Positions 28,366-37,895 of a stretch of DNA of 49,191 bases are shown piece by piece; the first letter of the stretch is position 1, and every line of letters starts with the position of its first letter. The translations under genes were made by a program, and so were the position numbers. The stretch spans positions 1 to 49,191 of the forward strand of contig JARLJI010000223.1 in the NCBI GenBank assembly GCA_031291295.1, read 5' to 3'. The notes beneath the pieces are model-generated. The model was not told the origin of the DNA, searched no databases, and was given only the letters and a program-made list of their open reading frames with translations. Origin of the DNA: Rhodoferax sp. GTDB lineage: Bacteria; Pseudomonadota; Gammaproteobacteria; Burkholderiales; Burkholderiaceae_C.

Positions 28366-29007
28366 TTAAAGTGCCATGTAGCGGCCGGGGCGGTGGTTGA
28401 TGGCGAGCGTCATATTCAGCACCACGGCGCCCAGCACGGACAGTGCCACGCGTTCGCCGTCGGCCACCATTAGCGCGCCGAGCACGATCAGCCCGTCCAT
28501 CGCCATCTGTACCTTGCCCGCGCGCCAGCCCATTCGCTCCTGAAGGTACAGCACCAGCACGTTCAGGCCTCCCAGGCTGGCGCGATGGCGAAACAGGATG
28601 AGCATGCCGGTGCCGCAAAGCAGACCGCCCAGGACCGTCGCCAGAAAGGGTGACAGATAGTCAAAGCTCAGCCCCTGCGGCAGGAAATGGGTAAAGAGTG
28701 ACAACAGGCCCACGGCGGCAAAGGTCTTGATTGCAAATGCGGCGCCCATGCGTTTCCATGCGAAAACATAAAAGGGCAGGTTGATCACAAAAAATGCCAG
28801 GCTGAAGCTCACGCCCGTGGCATAGTGGATCAAGAAGGCGATGCCGGCCACGCCTCCGGTCAACAGGCCGGCCTGACCGAACATCACCACGCCCAAGGCG
28901 ACAAACAGGGTGCCGGCGAGCAGCGCCTGGATGTCTTCGTACCAGCGGTGGTGCGTTGCGACATCCAGGTGAGCCGGATCCATGACGTTTGCCGGGGTGG
29001 TGTTCAT
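28366..29007 (-). CDS. YitT-family membrane protein
   Basis: 213 residues. After a soluble N-terminal 25 residues come five to six hydrophobic segments with the family motif LLTGGVAGIAFLIHY near residue 48 and LGGLLCGTGMLILFRHRASLGGLNVL near 127. YitT-type proteins are widespread bacterial membrane proteins without an established activity. Its ATG overlaps the stop of the hemerythrin gene (ATGA at 29004-29007), so the two are translationally coupled and plausibly work together. Confidence 0.85.
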   Translation of the reverse strand: MNTTPANVMDPAHLDVATHHRWYEDIQALLAGTLFVALGVVMFGQAGLLTGGVAGIAFLIHYATGVSFSLAFFVINLPFYVFAWKRMGAAFAIKTFAAVGLLSLFTHFLPQGLSFDYLSPFLATVLGGLLCGTGMLILFRHRASLGGLNVLVLYLQERMGWRAGKVQMAMDGLIVLGALMVADGERVALSVLGAVVLNMTLAINHRPGRYMAL

Positions 29008-29510
29008 GCCGCCTGGGCCGTGGATTCAATGCGTTCGCTGTCGGAGCAGGTAGCGCCGCCGCAGCCATGGATGATGGCCTGCGGCAGAGCGTCGGGCAAG
29101 GCGACTGCGCCGGTCGCGGGGTCATAACCAACGTTGCGCAGATGCAGGGCCAGTGCAGCGTCCATGGACTGGGCGTGTTGAGGAAACCAGATGGCAAGTT
29201 CGCGAGCCATCTGGCGCACTGCGCCCGGATCGCCAGCCTCGGCGCGGCTGATGCCTTCGCGCATCACCTGCAGCACCACCCGATGCTGCACGCTGTGGCA
29301 GTTGGAGGTGGAAAATCGCGTCGCTTGCATCCACTGGTCTTCGCGGCCAAAGTGCTCGCCGGTATGGTCTACCAGCGTGCGCCAGTGCGCCAGCAGCGTC
29401 TCGTTGGGGGCGGCTTCGACCAGGGCCAGCAGATCGACAAATTCGCGGTGTGTGTCGTCCATGGCGGGCAGGTCGAGCGCCAGGGCGTCGGACCATTCAA
29501 GATTTGGCAT
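29004..29510 (-). CDS. Bacteriohemerythrin
   Basis: 168 residues from ATG 29508-29510, which has AGGAG nine bases upstream; an in-frame start eight codons earlier lacks this. All diiron ligands are present: H21, H53, E57, H72, H76, H112 and D117. The C-terminal extension after residue 147 carries two cysteines (HGCGGATC), unusual for the family and a possible extra metal or redox site. Bacteriohemerythrins bind O2 and sometimes NO in the cytosol. The gene leads a two-gene unit with the YitT membrane protein and is divergent from the MobA-like hydroxylase gene, so oxygen supply to an oxygenase is conceivable but unproven. Confidence 0.9.
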   Translation of the reverse strand: MPNLEWSDALALDLPAMDDTHREFVDLLALVEAAPNETLLAHWRTLVDHTGEHFGREDQWMQATRFSTSNCHSVQHRVVLQVMREGISRAEAGDPGAVRQMARELAIWFPQHAQSMDAALALHLRNVGYDPATGAVALPDALPQAIIHGCGGATCSDSERIESTAQAA

Positions 29511-29605
29511 GGTGGAGTACTCCTGTTTCAGCAACTTACAAGCTTACGTAATTACAAGGAGAAAGCACTGATCCATGTCATGAAGCGTCGATCCTGCCTG
29601 CTATC

Positions 29606-29635
29606 TTGACAACAATTAATAAGTACAGTTACTAT
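29606..29635 (+). promoter_or_regulatory. Candidate promoter of the mobA-like gene
   Basis: TTGACA (29606-29611), 18-bp spacer, TACTAT (29630-29635). The -35 is a perfect consensus. A direct repeat TACAGTTA (29624-29631 and 29637-29644, 13-bp pitch) overlaps the -10 and may be a regulator site. Confidence 0.5.
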
Positions 29636-29685
29636 CTACAGTTAGCCGAATTTCAGGTGCTGTTTTTAATTTTTGGAGACAAGTG

Positions 29686-31596
29686 ATGCAGTTTTATAAA
29701 AATGGCTTCAGGGGCGGTAACCCTGACTTCAAAGAAGCAGCGCCGAACCGGCGTAACCGAGGCCCCAACGAACCGCTGCCAGAGAAAGTCGACGTGCTCA
29801 TTGCCGGCACCGGACCGGCCGGTCTGTGCCTTGCAGCGCAGTTGTCGCAGTTCCCTGAGATCGAGACGATGATTGTTGAGCGCATGCCCAGCAATATCGT
29901 CAAGGGCAAGGCGGACGGCATCAACACACGCACCATGGAGATGTTTCAGGCCTTCGGAATTGCCGATAAGGTCAAACGCGAGACGTACTGGGTAAATCAG
30001 ACCAATTTCTGGATGCCAGATCCAGTTAACCCTGAGCACATCAACCGGGTTGGCCGAGTGCAAGACGTGGCCGACGACAGCTCGGAAATGCCGCACATCC
30101 TGATTAATCAGGCGCGGCTTCACGAGCTGTTTCTGGAAGTCATGCGGAATTCACCGTCTCGGCTTGAGCCGGATTACAGTTGGGAAATTGTGGGTTTGAC
30201 GATCGACTCCACGACGGACGATTACCCCGTAACGGTGACATTGAAAGACGCGAGCGGCGTGAACTGGTGGGCAACGCGAACTGTACGGGCGAAGTATGTG
30301 GTCGGTTGCGATGGCGCGCATTCAGCGGTCCGTAAGGCCATTGGAGGGGAACTGCACGGAGATGCCGCGCATCAAGCCTGGGGTGTGATGGACATCCTGG
30401 CCAATACCGATTTTCCCGATGTGCGGCAGAAGTGTCTGATCTCTTCCGCCAATGAAGGCAATGTGCTGATTCTGCCTCGCGAGGGCGGCTATATATTTCG
30501 GATGTATGTCGAACTCGACAAGCTCAAACCGGATGAAAAAGCAGCCCATCGCAAGTTCACCCAAGAGGACATGATTGCCGCCGCGAACCGCATTATTCGT
30601 CCCTACACCATCGAGGTGAAGGAGGTGGTTTGGTGGTCTATCTACGATATCGGGCACAGCCTAACCGATAAATTTGACGACGTACCGGAAGGCGAAGACC
30701 GCAATCCCCGCGTATTTACTGCAGGAGATGCCTGTCACACCCACTCTCCCAAAGCGGGTCAGGGGATGAACGTTTCGATGCAGGATACCTTCAACCTTGG
30801 CTGGAAGCTGGTGCACGTGCTCCAGGGCAGGGCTGACGCCAGCCTGCTGCGCAGTTACTCCAAGGAACGGCTGACCGAGGCCAAAAGACTGGTTGAGACT
30901 GACCACGAATGGGCACGGATTATGTCGGCACCGACCACCCAGGCCGAGCGGGACGGCACCGAAGAGCCGCGCATCATTCGCCAGTTCAAAAAGAACCTGG
31001 AGTTCACTGGTGGCATCGCGGTGAAATATGACCAGTCAACACTTTTCGGTGGCGGTACGCATCAGGCGCTTGCCACCGGGGAGGCGATTGGCCGGCGCTT
31101 CCACTCGGCGCCGGTGGTGCGTTTGTCGGATGCCAAACAAATGCAGCTTGGCCATGCCGCCGAGGCAGACGCGCGCTGGCGAATCTATGCTTTCGCTGGC
31201 AAGGCCGACAGTTCAAACCCGGGCTCATCGATACACAGGCTCGCTGACTGGCTGGAAACCAACGCAAGTTCCCCGATTGTCAGGCACACCCGCAAAGACG
31301 AAGACATTGACGCTGTAGTCGACTTTCGCGCAGTGTTCCAGCAAACGTTTGATCAGTTGGCCTACGAGAACATGCCTTCTCTGCTTAAGCCAAAAACCGG
31401 CAAACTCGGTTTGCAAGACCATGAAAAGGCGTTCTGCGTCGACCACAAAGGTGCCGGAGACATTTTCGACATGCGTGGGGTCAACCGAGACAAGGGCTGC
31501 ATGGTGGTGGTTCGTCCCGATCAGTATGTCGCGCACATCTTGCCATTGGATGGTTTTGACGAATTGTCTGCATTCTTCGCGGGGATACTGCGGTAA
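29686..31596 (+). CDS. FAD-dependent aromatic hydroxylase, 3-hydroxybenzoate 4-monooxygenase (MobA)-like
   Basis: 636 residues, close to the 639 of MobA from Comamonas. The start ATG at 29686 follows GGAGACAA; a GTG is one codon earlier. Class A flavoprotein motifs: GTGPAG (41-46), the DG motif VVGCDGAHSAVR near 206, and the GD motif FTAGDACHTHSPKAGQGMN near 345-362. The N-terminal MQFYKNGFRGGNPD and the thioredoxin-like C-terminal domain (...GCMVVVRPDQYVAHILPLDG) match the phenol hydroxylase/MobA group. It would hydroxylate an aromatic acid or phenol with NADPH and O2. Base composition is clearly lower in G+C than flanking genes, suggesting transfer. A cut-down AraC regulator follows. Confidence 0.85.
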   Translation: MQFYKNGFRGGNPDFKEAAPNRRNRGPNEPLPEKVDVLIAGTGPAGLCLAAQLSQFPEIETMIVERMPSNIVKGKADGINTRTMEMFQAFGIADKVKRETYWVNQTNFWMPDPVNPEHINRVGRVQDVADDSSEMPHILINQARLHELFLEVMRNSPSRLEPDYSWEIVGLTIDSTTDDYPVTVTLKDASGVNWWATRTVRAKYVVGCDGAHSAVRKAIGGELHGDAAHQAWGVMDILANTDFPDVRQKCLISSANEGNVLILPREGGYIFRMYVELDKLKPDEKAAHRKFTQEDMIAAANRIIRPYTIEVKEVVWWSIYDIGHSLTDKFDDVPEGEDRNPRVFTAGDACHTHSPKAGQGMNVSMQDTFNLGWKLVHVLQGRADASLLRSYSKERLTEAKRLVETDHEWARIMSAPTTQAERDGTEEPRIIRQFKKNLEFTGGIAVKYDQSTLFGGGTHQALATGEAIGRRFHSAPVVRLSDAKQMQLGHAAEADARWRIYAFAGKADSSNPGSSIHRLADWLETNASSPIVRHTRKDEDIDAVVDFRAVFQQTFDQLAYENMPSLLKPKTGKLGLQDHEKAFCVDHKGAGDIFDMRGVNRDKGCMVVVRPDQYVAHILPLDGFDELSAFFAGILR

Positions 31597-31696
31597 TCTG
31601 ACGTCATGTCGGACATTGACCGTCAAGCAGTCGTTCGCCAGCGACTGGAACTGGCCGAGTGCCGGTGCCGCAATCGTTGAAATCATTGCCACATAG

Positions 31697-31717
31697 TCGA
31701 CTTTCGACTTTCGACTT
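31697..31717 (+). repeat. Three tandem heptamers TCGACTT
   Basis: Perfect copies at 31697-31703, 31704-31710 and 31711-31717, between mobA-like and the AraC-type gene. A repeat unit of seven shifts reading frame when its copy number changes. No frame crossing it is long enough to call. Confidence 0.6.
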
Positions 31718-31800
31718 GCAAGTCTTGGGGATCGCTTTGGAGCGAACAGTTCTGAAACCTCTACAGCCGCAGTCAATCTTCTGGAGTCGATGAATTTTCT

Positions 31801-32331
31801 TTGAAGCTGACGATCAAAATCGAACGACGGGTACCGCTGGAAACAGTCGCTTTGAAGGAGGTTATGGATGCATGCGAGGCACTTTTCGTGACGCCACGGG
31901 ACTCAGAATTATTTCTTTGCTTCGAAGAACAGTTCATGCGGCTCTGGCAGGGGCCAAGTCTCTCGAGTTCTGCCCCGATTCTGGGAGACTGGATTCGTTC
32001 CCTGGCGACACGCGCCGCGCATTCAGCCGCGGGGAAAAGCACCCGGCAATTTCAGCGACATATCAAGCATTGGACTGGCCAGAGTCACCGCCAATTGCAG
32101 CTATTCGCCCGGGTTGAGGAAGCCTTTGTTCGCCGTATTGAACATCACAGGGTATCGGCACTCGACCTTGCGGCCCTTGCCTGCGAAGCCGGTTTTTCAG
32201 ACCAGTCCCATATGGGTAGAGAAATTCGACGGATTACCGGATTATCTCCAGCTCACTTCGACGAACTCATGGCGCATGATGAAGCGTTCTGGTTTTACAG
32301 GTTGGTGGAAGGGCAACTAAGTGAAGACTAA
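31801..32331 (+). CDS. AraC-family regulator, short, probably lacking its N-terminal part
   Basis: 176 residues from TTG 31801; the frame is open back to 31756 and no upstream ATG is available. An internal ATG at 31864 has AAGGAGG but only two bases away. The double helix-turn-helix of AraC proteins covers about residues 75-155 (STRQFQRHIKHWTGQSHRQLQ ... ALDLAALACEAGFSDQSHMGREIRRITGLSP). Related full-length proteins have around 100 more residues at the front. It may be a decayed or minimal regulator of the mobA-like gene upstream. Composition is low in G+C like mobA. Confidence 0.55.
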   Translation: MKLTIKIERRVPLETVALKEVMDACEALFVTPRDSELFLCFEEQFMRLWQGPSLSSSAPILGDWIRSLATRAAHSAAGKSTRQFQRHIKHWTGQSHRQLQLFARVEEAFVRRIEHHRVSALDLAALACEAGFSDQSHMGREIRRITGLSPAHFDELMAHDEAFWFYRLVEGQLSED

Positions 32332-32580
32332 CCTGTACTGCGAACAGATGGACAAATTCCTGCGCATGCCAGGGTCAGGGTCATTGACACCTGCGGATCA
32401 CCTGGGCCATGCGTGATTAAACGCTGGCGGAGAGTTTGACGCTCAATTTGTAAGCAGTCGTGGCGGCGTCCCGGTGCGCCGCGCCGGGACGCTGGTGCGG
32501 CGCAGTCGATACCGCTATAGTGCCGGGAAGTGCCACCGCGCCGGTCAGCGCGAGCCGCACCTTCGAGCAGGAGACACAGC

Positions 32581-34533
<1,953 letters not shown>

Positions 34534-34545
34534 GCCGCCGCTCAG

Positions 34546-34585
34546 GTGTCACACCCGGGGCTGTGACACCTGTCTCAGTGTGACG
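34546..34585 (+). promoter_or_regulatory. Upstream activator sites for the sigma-54 regulator
   Basis: GTGTCACA (34546-34553), eight bases, TGTGACAC (34562-34569) form a perfect inverted repeat; a further half site GTGTGACG is at 34578-34585. They lie about 120-140 bp upstream of the -12 element, normal for enhancer sites of AcoR/Fis-type activators. Confidence 0.75.
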
Positions 34586-34687
34586 CCTGCACGCGCCAGC
34601 GTGCGGCACCGCGGCAGAGCTGCCAGGAGCGGAAAAATCCAATGCCATCAAGCAGTTAAACGCGCGAGCCGGCGTGTTTGCATGACG

Positions 34688-34702
34688 GGCACGGGGCTTG
34701 CA
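34688..34702 (+). promoter_or_regulatory. Sigma-54 (-24/-12) promoter
   Basis: GGCAC (34688-34692), five bases, TTGCA (34698-34702); the invariant GG and GC are exactly ten bases apart. It matches the TGGCAC-N5-TTGCA consensus except for one flanking base. The monooxygenase start is 53 bp downstream. Confidence 0.85.
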
Positions 34703-34754
34703 CTCCCTGATGCGCCGGGATATTCCGGCGTTGCACATCACCGGAGACAAGAGC

Positions 34755-36557
34755 ATGACGGACAGTGTGAATTCACCGACCCAGCAGGCCTCGCAATGGC
34801 TTGCACAGCTGGCAGCGGCGCTGGGCCAGCGCGACATCAACGCCGCGCTGGCGCTGTTTGCCGACGACAGTTATTGGCGCGACCTGGTCTCATGGACCTG
34901 GAACATCAAGACGATGGAGGGCAAGGACGCCATCCGCAGGATGCTCGATGCCCGCCTGGCCGACACGAAGCCGTCGAACTTCGCGCTCGAGGGCGATGCG
35001 ACCGAAGCCGACGGCGTGACGGACGCCTGGTTCACGTTTGAAACCGCGGTGGCGCGCGGCCGCGGGCACCTGCGCCTGAAGGATGGCAAATGCTGGACCT
35101 TGCTGACGACCATGACCGAACTCAAAGGCTTCGAGGAACGCAAGGGCGAGCACCGCATCAAGGGCGCCGAGCACGGTGTGCAAAAAGGCCGCAAGACCTG
35201 GCTCGAGAAACGCGAGGAAGAGGCCGAGACATTGGGCGCCACCGAGCAACCCTATGTGGTGATCATCGGCGGCGGGCAGGGCGGCATTGCGCTGGGCGCG
35301 CGGCTGCGCCGGCTCGGCGTGCCGGCCCTCATCATCGAGAAGAACGAGAAGCCCGGCGACTCCTGGCGCAAGCGCTACAAGAGCCTGTGCCTGCACGATC
35401 CGGTGTGGTACGACCATCTGCCCTACCTGCCCTTTCCGGACGACTGGCCGGTGTTCGCGCCCAAGGACAAGGTCGGCGACTGGCTCGAGATGTACACCAA
35501 GGTGATGGAGCTGAACTACTGGGGTTCGACCGCCGCCAAAAAGGCAAAGTACAACGATGAGACGCAGGAGTGGGAGGTGGTGGTCGAGCGCGCTGGCCAG
35601 GAGATCACGCTGCGGCCCAAGGAACTGGTGTTTGCACTGGGGGTGTCGGGCCGCCCCAACGTGCCCAAAATCGCCGGCGCCGAGAACTTTAAGGGCGAGC
35701 AGCACCACTCCAGCCAGCACGCCGGACCCGAGGCCTACACGGGCAAGAAATGTGTGGTGCTGGGCTCCAACAACTCGGCGCACGACATCTGCGCCGCGCT
35801 ATGGGAACACGGCGCCGACGTGACCATGATCCAGCGCAGCTCGACCCACATCGCGCCCTCCAACTCGCTGATGGAACTGGCGCTGGGCGGGCTGTACTCC
35901 GAGCAGGCGGTGAAGAGCGGCATCGACCACCACAAGGCCGACCTGATCTTCGCCTCGGTGCCCTACAAGATCATGCACACCTTCCACATTCCCGTGTATG
36001 AGGAGATGAAGAAGCGCGACGCCGACTTTTATGCGCGGCTGGAGAAGGCCGGCTTCATGCTCGACTTCGGCGCGGACGGCTCCGGTCTGTTCATGAAGTA
36101 CCTGCGCCGCGGCTCGGGCTACTACATCGACGTGGGCGCCTCGGAACTGGTGGCCAACGGCAGCGTCAAGCTCAAGAGCGGCGTGAACATCGAGCGGGTC
36201 AACGAACGCTCGGTCACGCTCTCTGACGGCACAGAACTGCCGGCCGACCTGCTGGTTTACGCGACGGGCTATGGCTCGATGAACGGCTGGCTGGCCGACC
36301 TGATCTCGCCGGAGATTGCCGACAAGGTGGGCAAGGTCTGGGGCCTGGGCTCGGACACGCCCAAGGATCCCGGCCCCTGGGAGGGTGAACTGCGCAACAT
36401 GTGGAAGCCGACCCAGGTGCCGCACCTGTGGTTCCACGGCGGCAATCTGCACCAGTCGCGCCACTACTCGCAGTTTCTGTCGCTGCAGCTCAAGGCGCGC
36501 CAGGCGGGCCTTGAGACACCGGTCTACGAGCAGGCCGAGGTGCATCACCTGCGTTAG
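34755..36557 (+). CDS. FAD/NAD(P)-dependent monooxygenase with N-terminal NTF2-like domain
   Basis: 600 residues from ATG 34755, preceded by CGGAGACAAGAG. Residues 1-125 form an NTF2/SnoaL-like cone fold (ALALFADDSYWRDLVSWTWN); from about 166 a flavin-containing monooxygenase follows with FAD motif GGGQGG (172-177), FKGEQHHSSQH near 312 (FMO fingerprint FxGxxxHxxx with His last), NADPH motif LGSNNSAHDICAAL near 335 and ATGYG near 502. It would oxygenate a small organic substrate, for example a ketone, amine or indole derivative, with NADPH and O2. It is the first gene of a sigma-54-controlled unit and is followed by a DUF1097 membrane protein. Confidence 0.88.
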   Translation: MTDSVNSPTQQASQWLAQLAAALGQRDINAALALFADDSYWRDLVSWTWNIKTMEGKDAIRRMLDARLADTKPSNFALEGDATEADGVTDAWFTFETAVARGRGHLRLKDGKCWTLLTTMTELKGFEERKGEHRIKGAEHGVQKGRKTWLEKREEEAETLGATEQPYVVIIGGGQGGIALGARLRRLGVPALIIEKNEKPGDSWRKRYKSLCLHDPVWYDHLPYLPFPDDWPVFAPKDKVGDWLEMYTKVMELNYWGSTAAKKAKYNDETQEWEVVVERAGQEITLRPKELVFALGVSGRPNVPKIAGAENFKGEQHHSSQHAGPEAYTGKKCVVLGSNNSAHDICAALWEHGADVTMIQRSSTHIAPSNSLMELALGGLYSEQAVKSGIDHHKADLIFASVPYKIMHTFHIPVYEEMKKRDADFYARLEKAGFMLDFGADGSGLFMKYLRRGSGYYIDVGASELVANGSVKLKSGVNIERVNERSVTLSDGTELPADLLVYATGYGSMNGWLADLISPEIADKVGKVWGLGSDTPKDPGPWEGELRNMWKPTQVPHLWFHGGNLHQSRHYSQFLSLQLKARQAGLETPVYEQAEVHHLR

Positions 36558-36578
36558 CGGATCGCGGTTTCGTCAACA

Positions 36579-36601
36579 TGCCGGCGCGGCGCGCGCCGGC
36601 A
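36579..36601. promoter_or_regulatory. Strong intercistronic hairpin between monooxygenase and DUF1097 genes
   Basis: TGCCGGCGCG, loop GCG, CGCGCCGGCA: a perfect 10-bp G+C stem. No T-run follows, so rather an mRNA-stability or partial-termination element than a plain terminator. Confidence 0.55.
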
Positions 36602-36630
36602 CTCAACATCAAACATTCTGGAGACAAGCA

Positions 36631-37119
36631 ATGAACGGATTGAATGCAATATCGCTCAGCGTTGGGCTGTGGGTCGGCCTATGGTGCTTTGCCACGCTCG
36701 GCTACTTCGAGCCCCATGTCATGACGTGGATCACGTTCCTGACCTGGGGCTCGTTCTATGCCGCAGGCGGGGGCATGAGCGGGCTGAAAAAGTCGATTGC
36801 CTGCGCGGTGACGGGGGCGCTGGTTTCGGCCGCCGTGGTCTGGCTCAATGGCCACGTTGGTGGCGGCGTGCACGGTGTCGGCCTGGTGATCTTCAGCGTC
36901 CTGCTCGCGGTGCTGGGCTGGGTGCTGTGCCAGATCTCGCGGGTGGACCTGGTGAGTTTCATTCCGGGCTCCTTTATTGGCGCCGCCTCGTATTTCGGGG
37001 CGGGCGCGCCGCTGGATCAGAAACTCGGCTGGGTCATCGTGTCCATCCTGTGCGGGTCGATCATGGGCATCATTTCGCAGAAGATGGGGCAGGCGATGAC
37101 GGCTAAGGTCAGAGTCTGA
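36631..37119 (+). CDS. DUF1097-family membrane protein
   Basis: 162 residues from ATG 36631, preceded by CTGGAGACAAGCA, almost the same ribosome site as the monooxygenase gene. Four to five membrane helices with glycine-rich turns (FYAAGGGMSGLKKSIACAVTGAL near 47). The family has no assigned activity but often accompanies catabolic operons, which would suit a substrate uptake or channel role. It lies 73 bp after the monooxygenase with a strong hairpin between them and probably shares the sigma-54 promoter. Confidence 0.82.
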   Translation: MNGLNAISLSVGLWVGLWCFATLGYFEPHVMTWITFLTWGSFYAAGGGMSGLKKSIACAVTGALVSAAVVWLNGHVGGGVHGVGLVIFSVLLAVLGWVLCQISRVDLVSFIPGSFIGAASYFGAGAPLDQKLGWVIVSILCGSIMGIISQKMGQAMTAKVRV

Positions 37120-37173
37120 TGCGTTGAGGGCGGATCGTTGGGGTTTGCCCGACCATTCGCCTCCGGCGCCCGC

Positions 37174-37845
37174 TCAGGAATAGGTCACCCAGCTTGCATG
37201 CTCCGCGTCGTCCAGATGCGCCAGCGTGTTGTAGGTCAGCAGCATGTGGCGCTTGGGCGTGAAGGCGAACTCGGTCACAGAAGCGTTGCGGATGCGCAGG
37301 TTCAACTCGATCGTGGTCTCGGGCGTGGTGCCCAGCACATGGCCGACCGCGGTGGCAATCGGTCCGCCGCTGGAGACGATCAGCACCTTGCCGCCGTGGT
37401 GCCGGGCGCGTACATGGTCGAGCGCGCTGGTCACGCCGGCCGCGAATTCCGTGTAGCTCGGCATGCCCTTGGGGCTGACCACGCCGGCCATCCACTGGGC
37501 CAGGCCGTCGCGCAGCAGCCGGAAATGGTGCCGGTACATCTCGGGTGAGTCGGGCTTCTCCAACTTGTGCGGATGGATCGCGCCAATCACCGCTTCGCTG
37601 TCGTATTCGTTCAGCCCGGGCCAGGGCAGCGCTTCCGTCGTGAAGCCGCCACCTTCGCAAATGCCCGCCCAGGTTTGCGCATGGCGGCGCAGCGTGCCGG
37701 TCAGCACCGCATCGAAAGTGAGGCCCTTGTCGCGGAAATACTCGCCGAGACGCACGCTCTGCTTCTTGCCCAGATCGCTCAGGTTGTCGTAGTCGGCGGC
37801 GCCAAACGAGGCCTGGCCGTGGCGCACGAGGTAAAGGGTTCCCAT
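37174..37845 (-). CDS. Histidine phosphatase family protein (phosphoglycerate mutase-like)
   Basis: 223 residues. The N-terminal LYLVRHGQASFG contains the catalytic RHG (His9), and VSSGGPIATAV near 158 holds a branch-1 motif in which the usual His-Gly is Ser-Gly-Gly, so the second catalytic histidine is not at the usual place. Members are cytosolic phosphatases or mutases with diverse substrates. It converges on the DUF1097 gene and precedes nothing obviously related. Confidence 0.85.
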   Translation of the reverse strand: MGTLYLVRHGQASFGAADYDNLSDLGKKQSVRLGEYFRDKGLTFDAVLTGTLRRHAQTWAGICEGGGFTTEALPWPGLNEYDSEAVIGAIHPHKLEKPDSPEMYRHHFRLLRDGLAQWMAGVVSPKGMPSYTEFAAGVTSALDHVRARHHGGKVLIVSSGGPIATAVGHVLGTTPETTIELNLRIRNASVTEFAFTPKRHMLLTYNTLAHLDDAEHASWVTYS

Positions 37846-37895
37846 GGCCGCAATTTAGGGCAAACGGGTGGGCGCCCCTTGTCCCGGGGGTGACC

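Noticed and set aside
34698..34754. Upstream in-frame extension of the monooxygenase gene
   Set aside because: It would start inside the -12 element of the sigma-54 promoter; ATG 34755 has the ribosome site.
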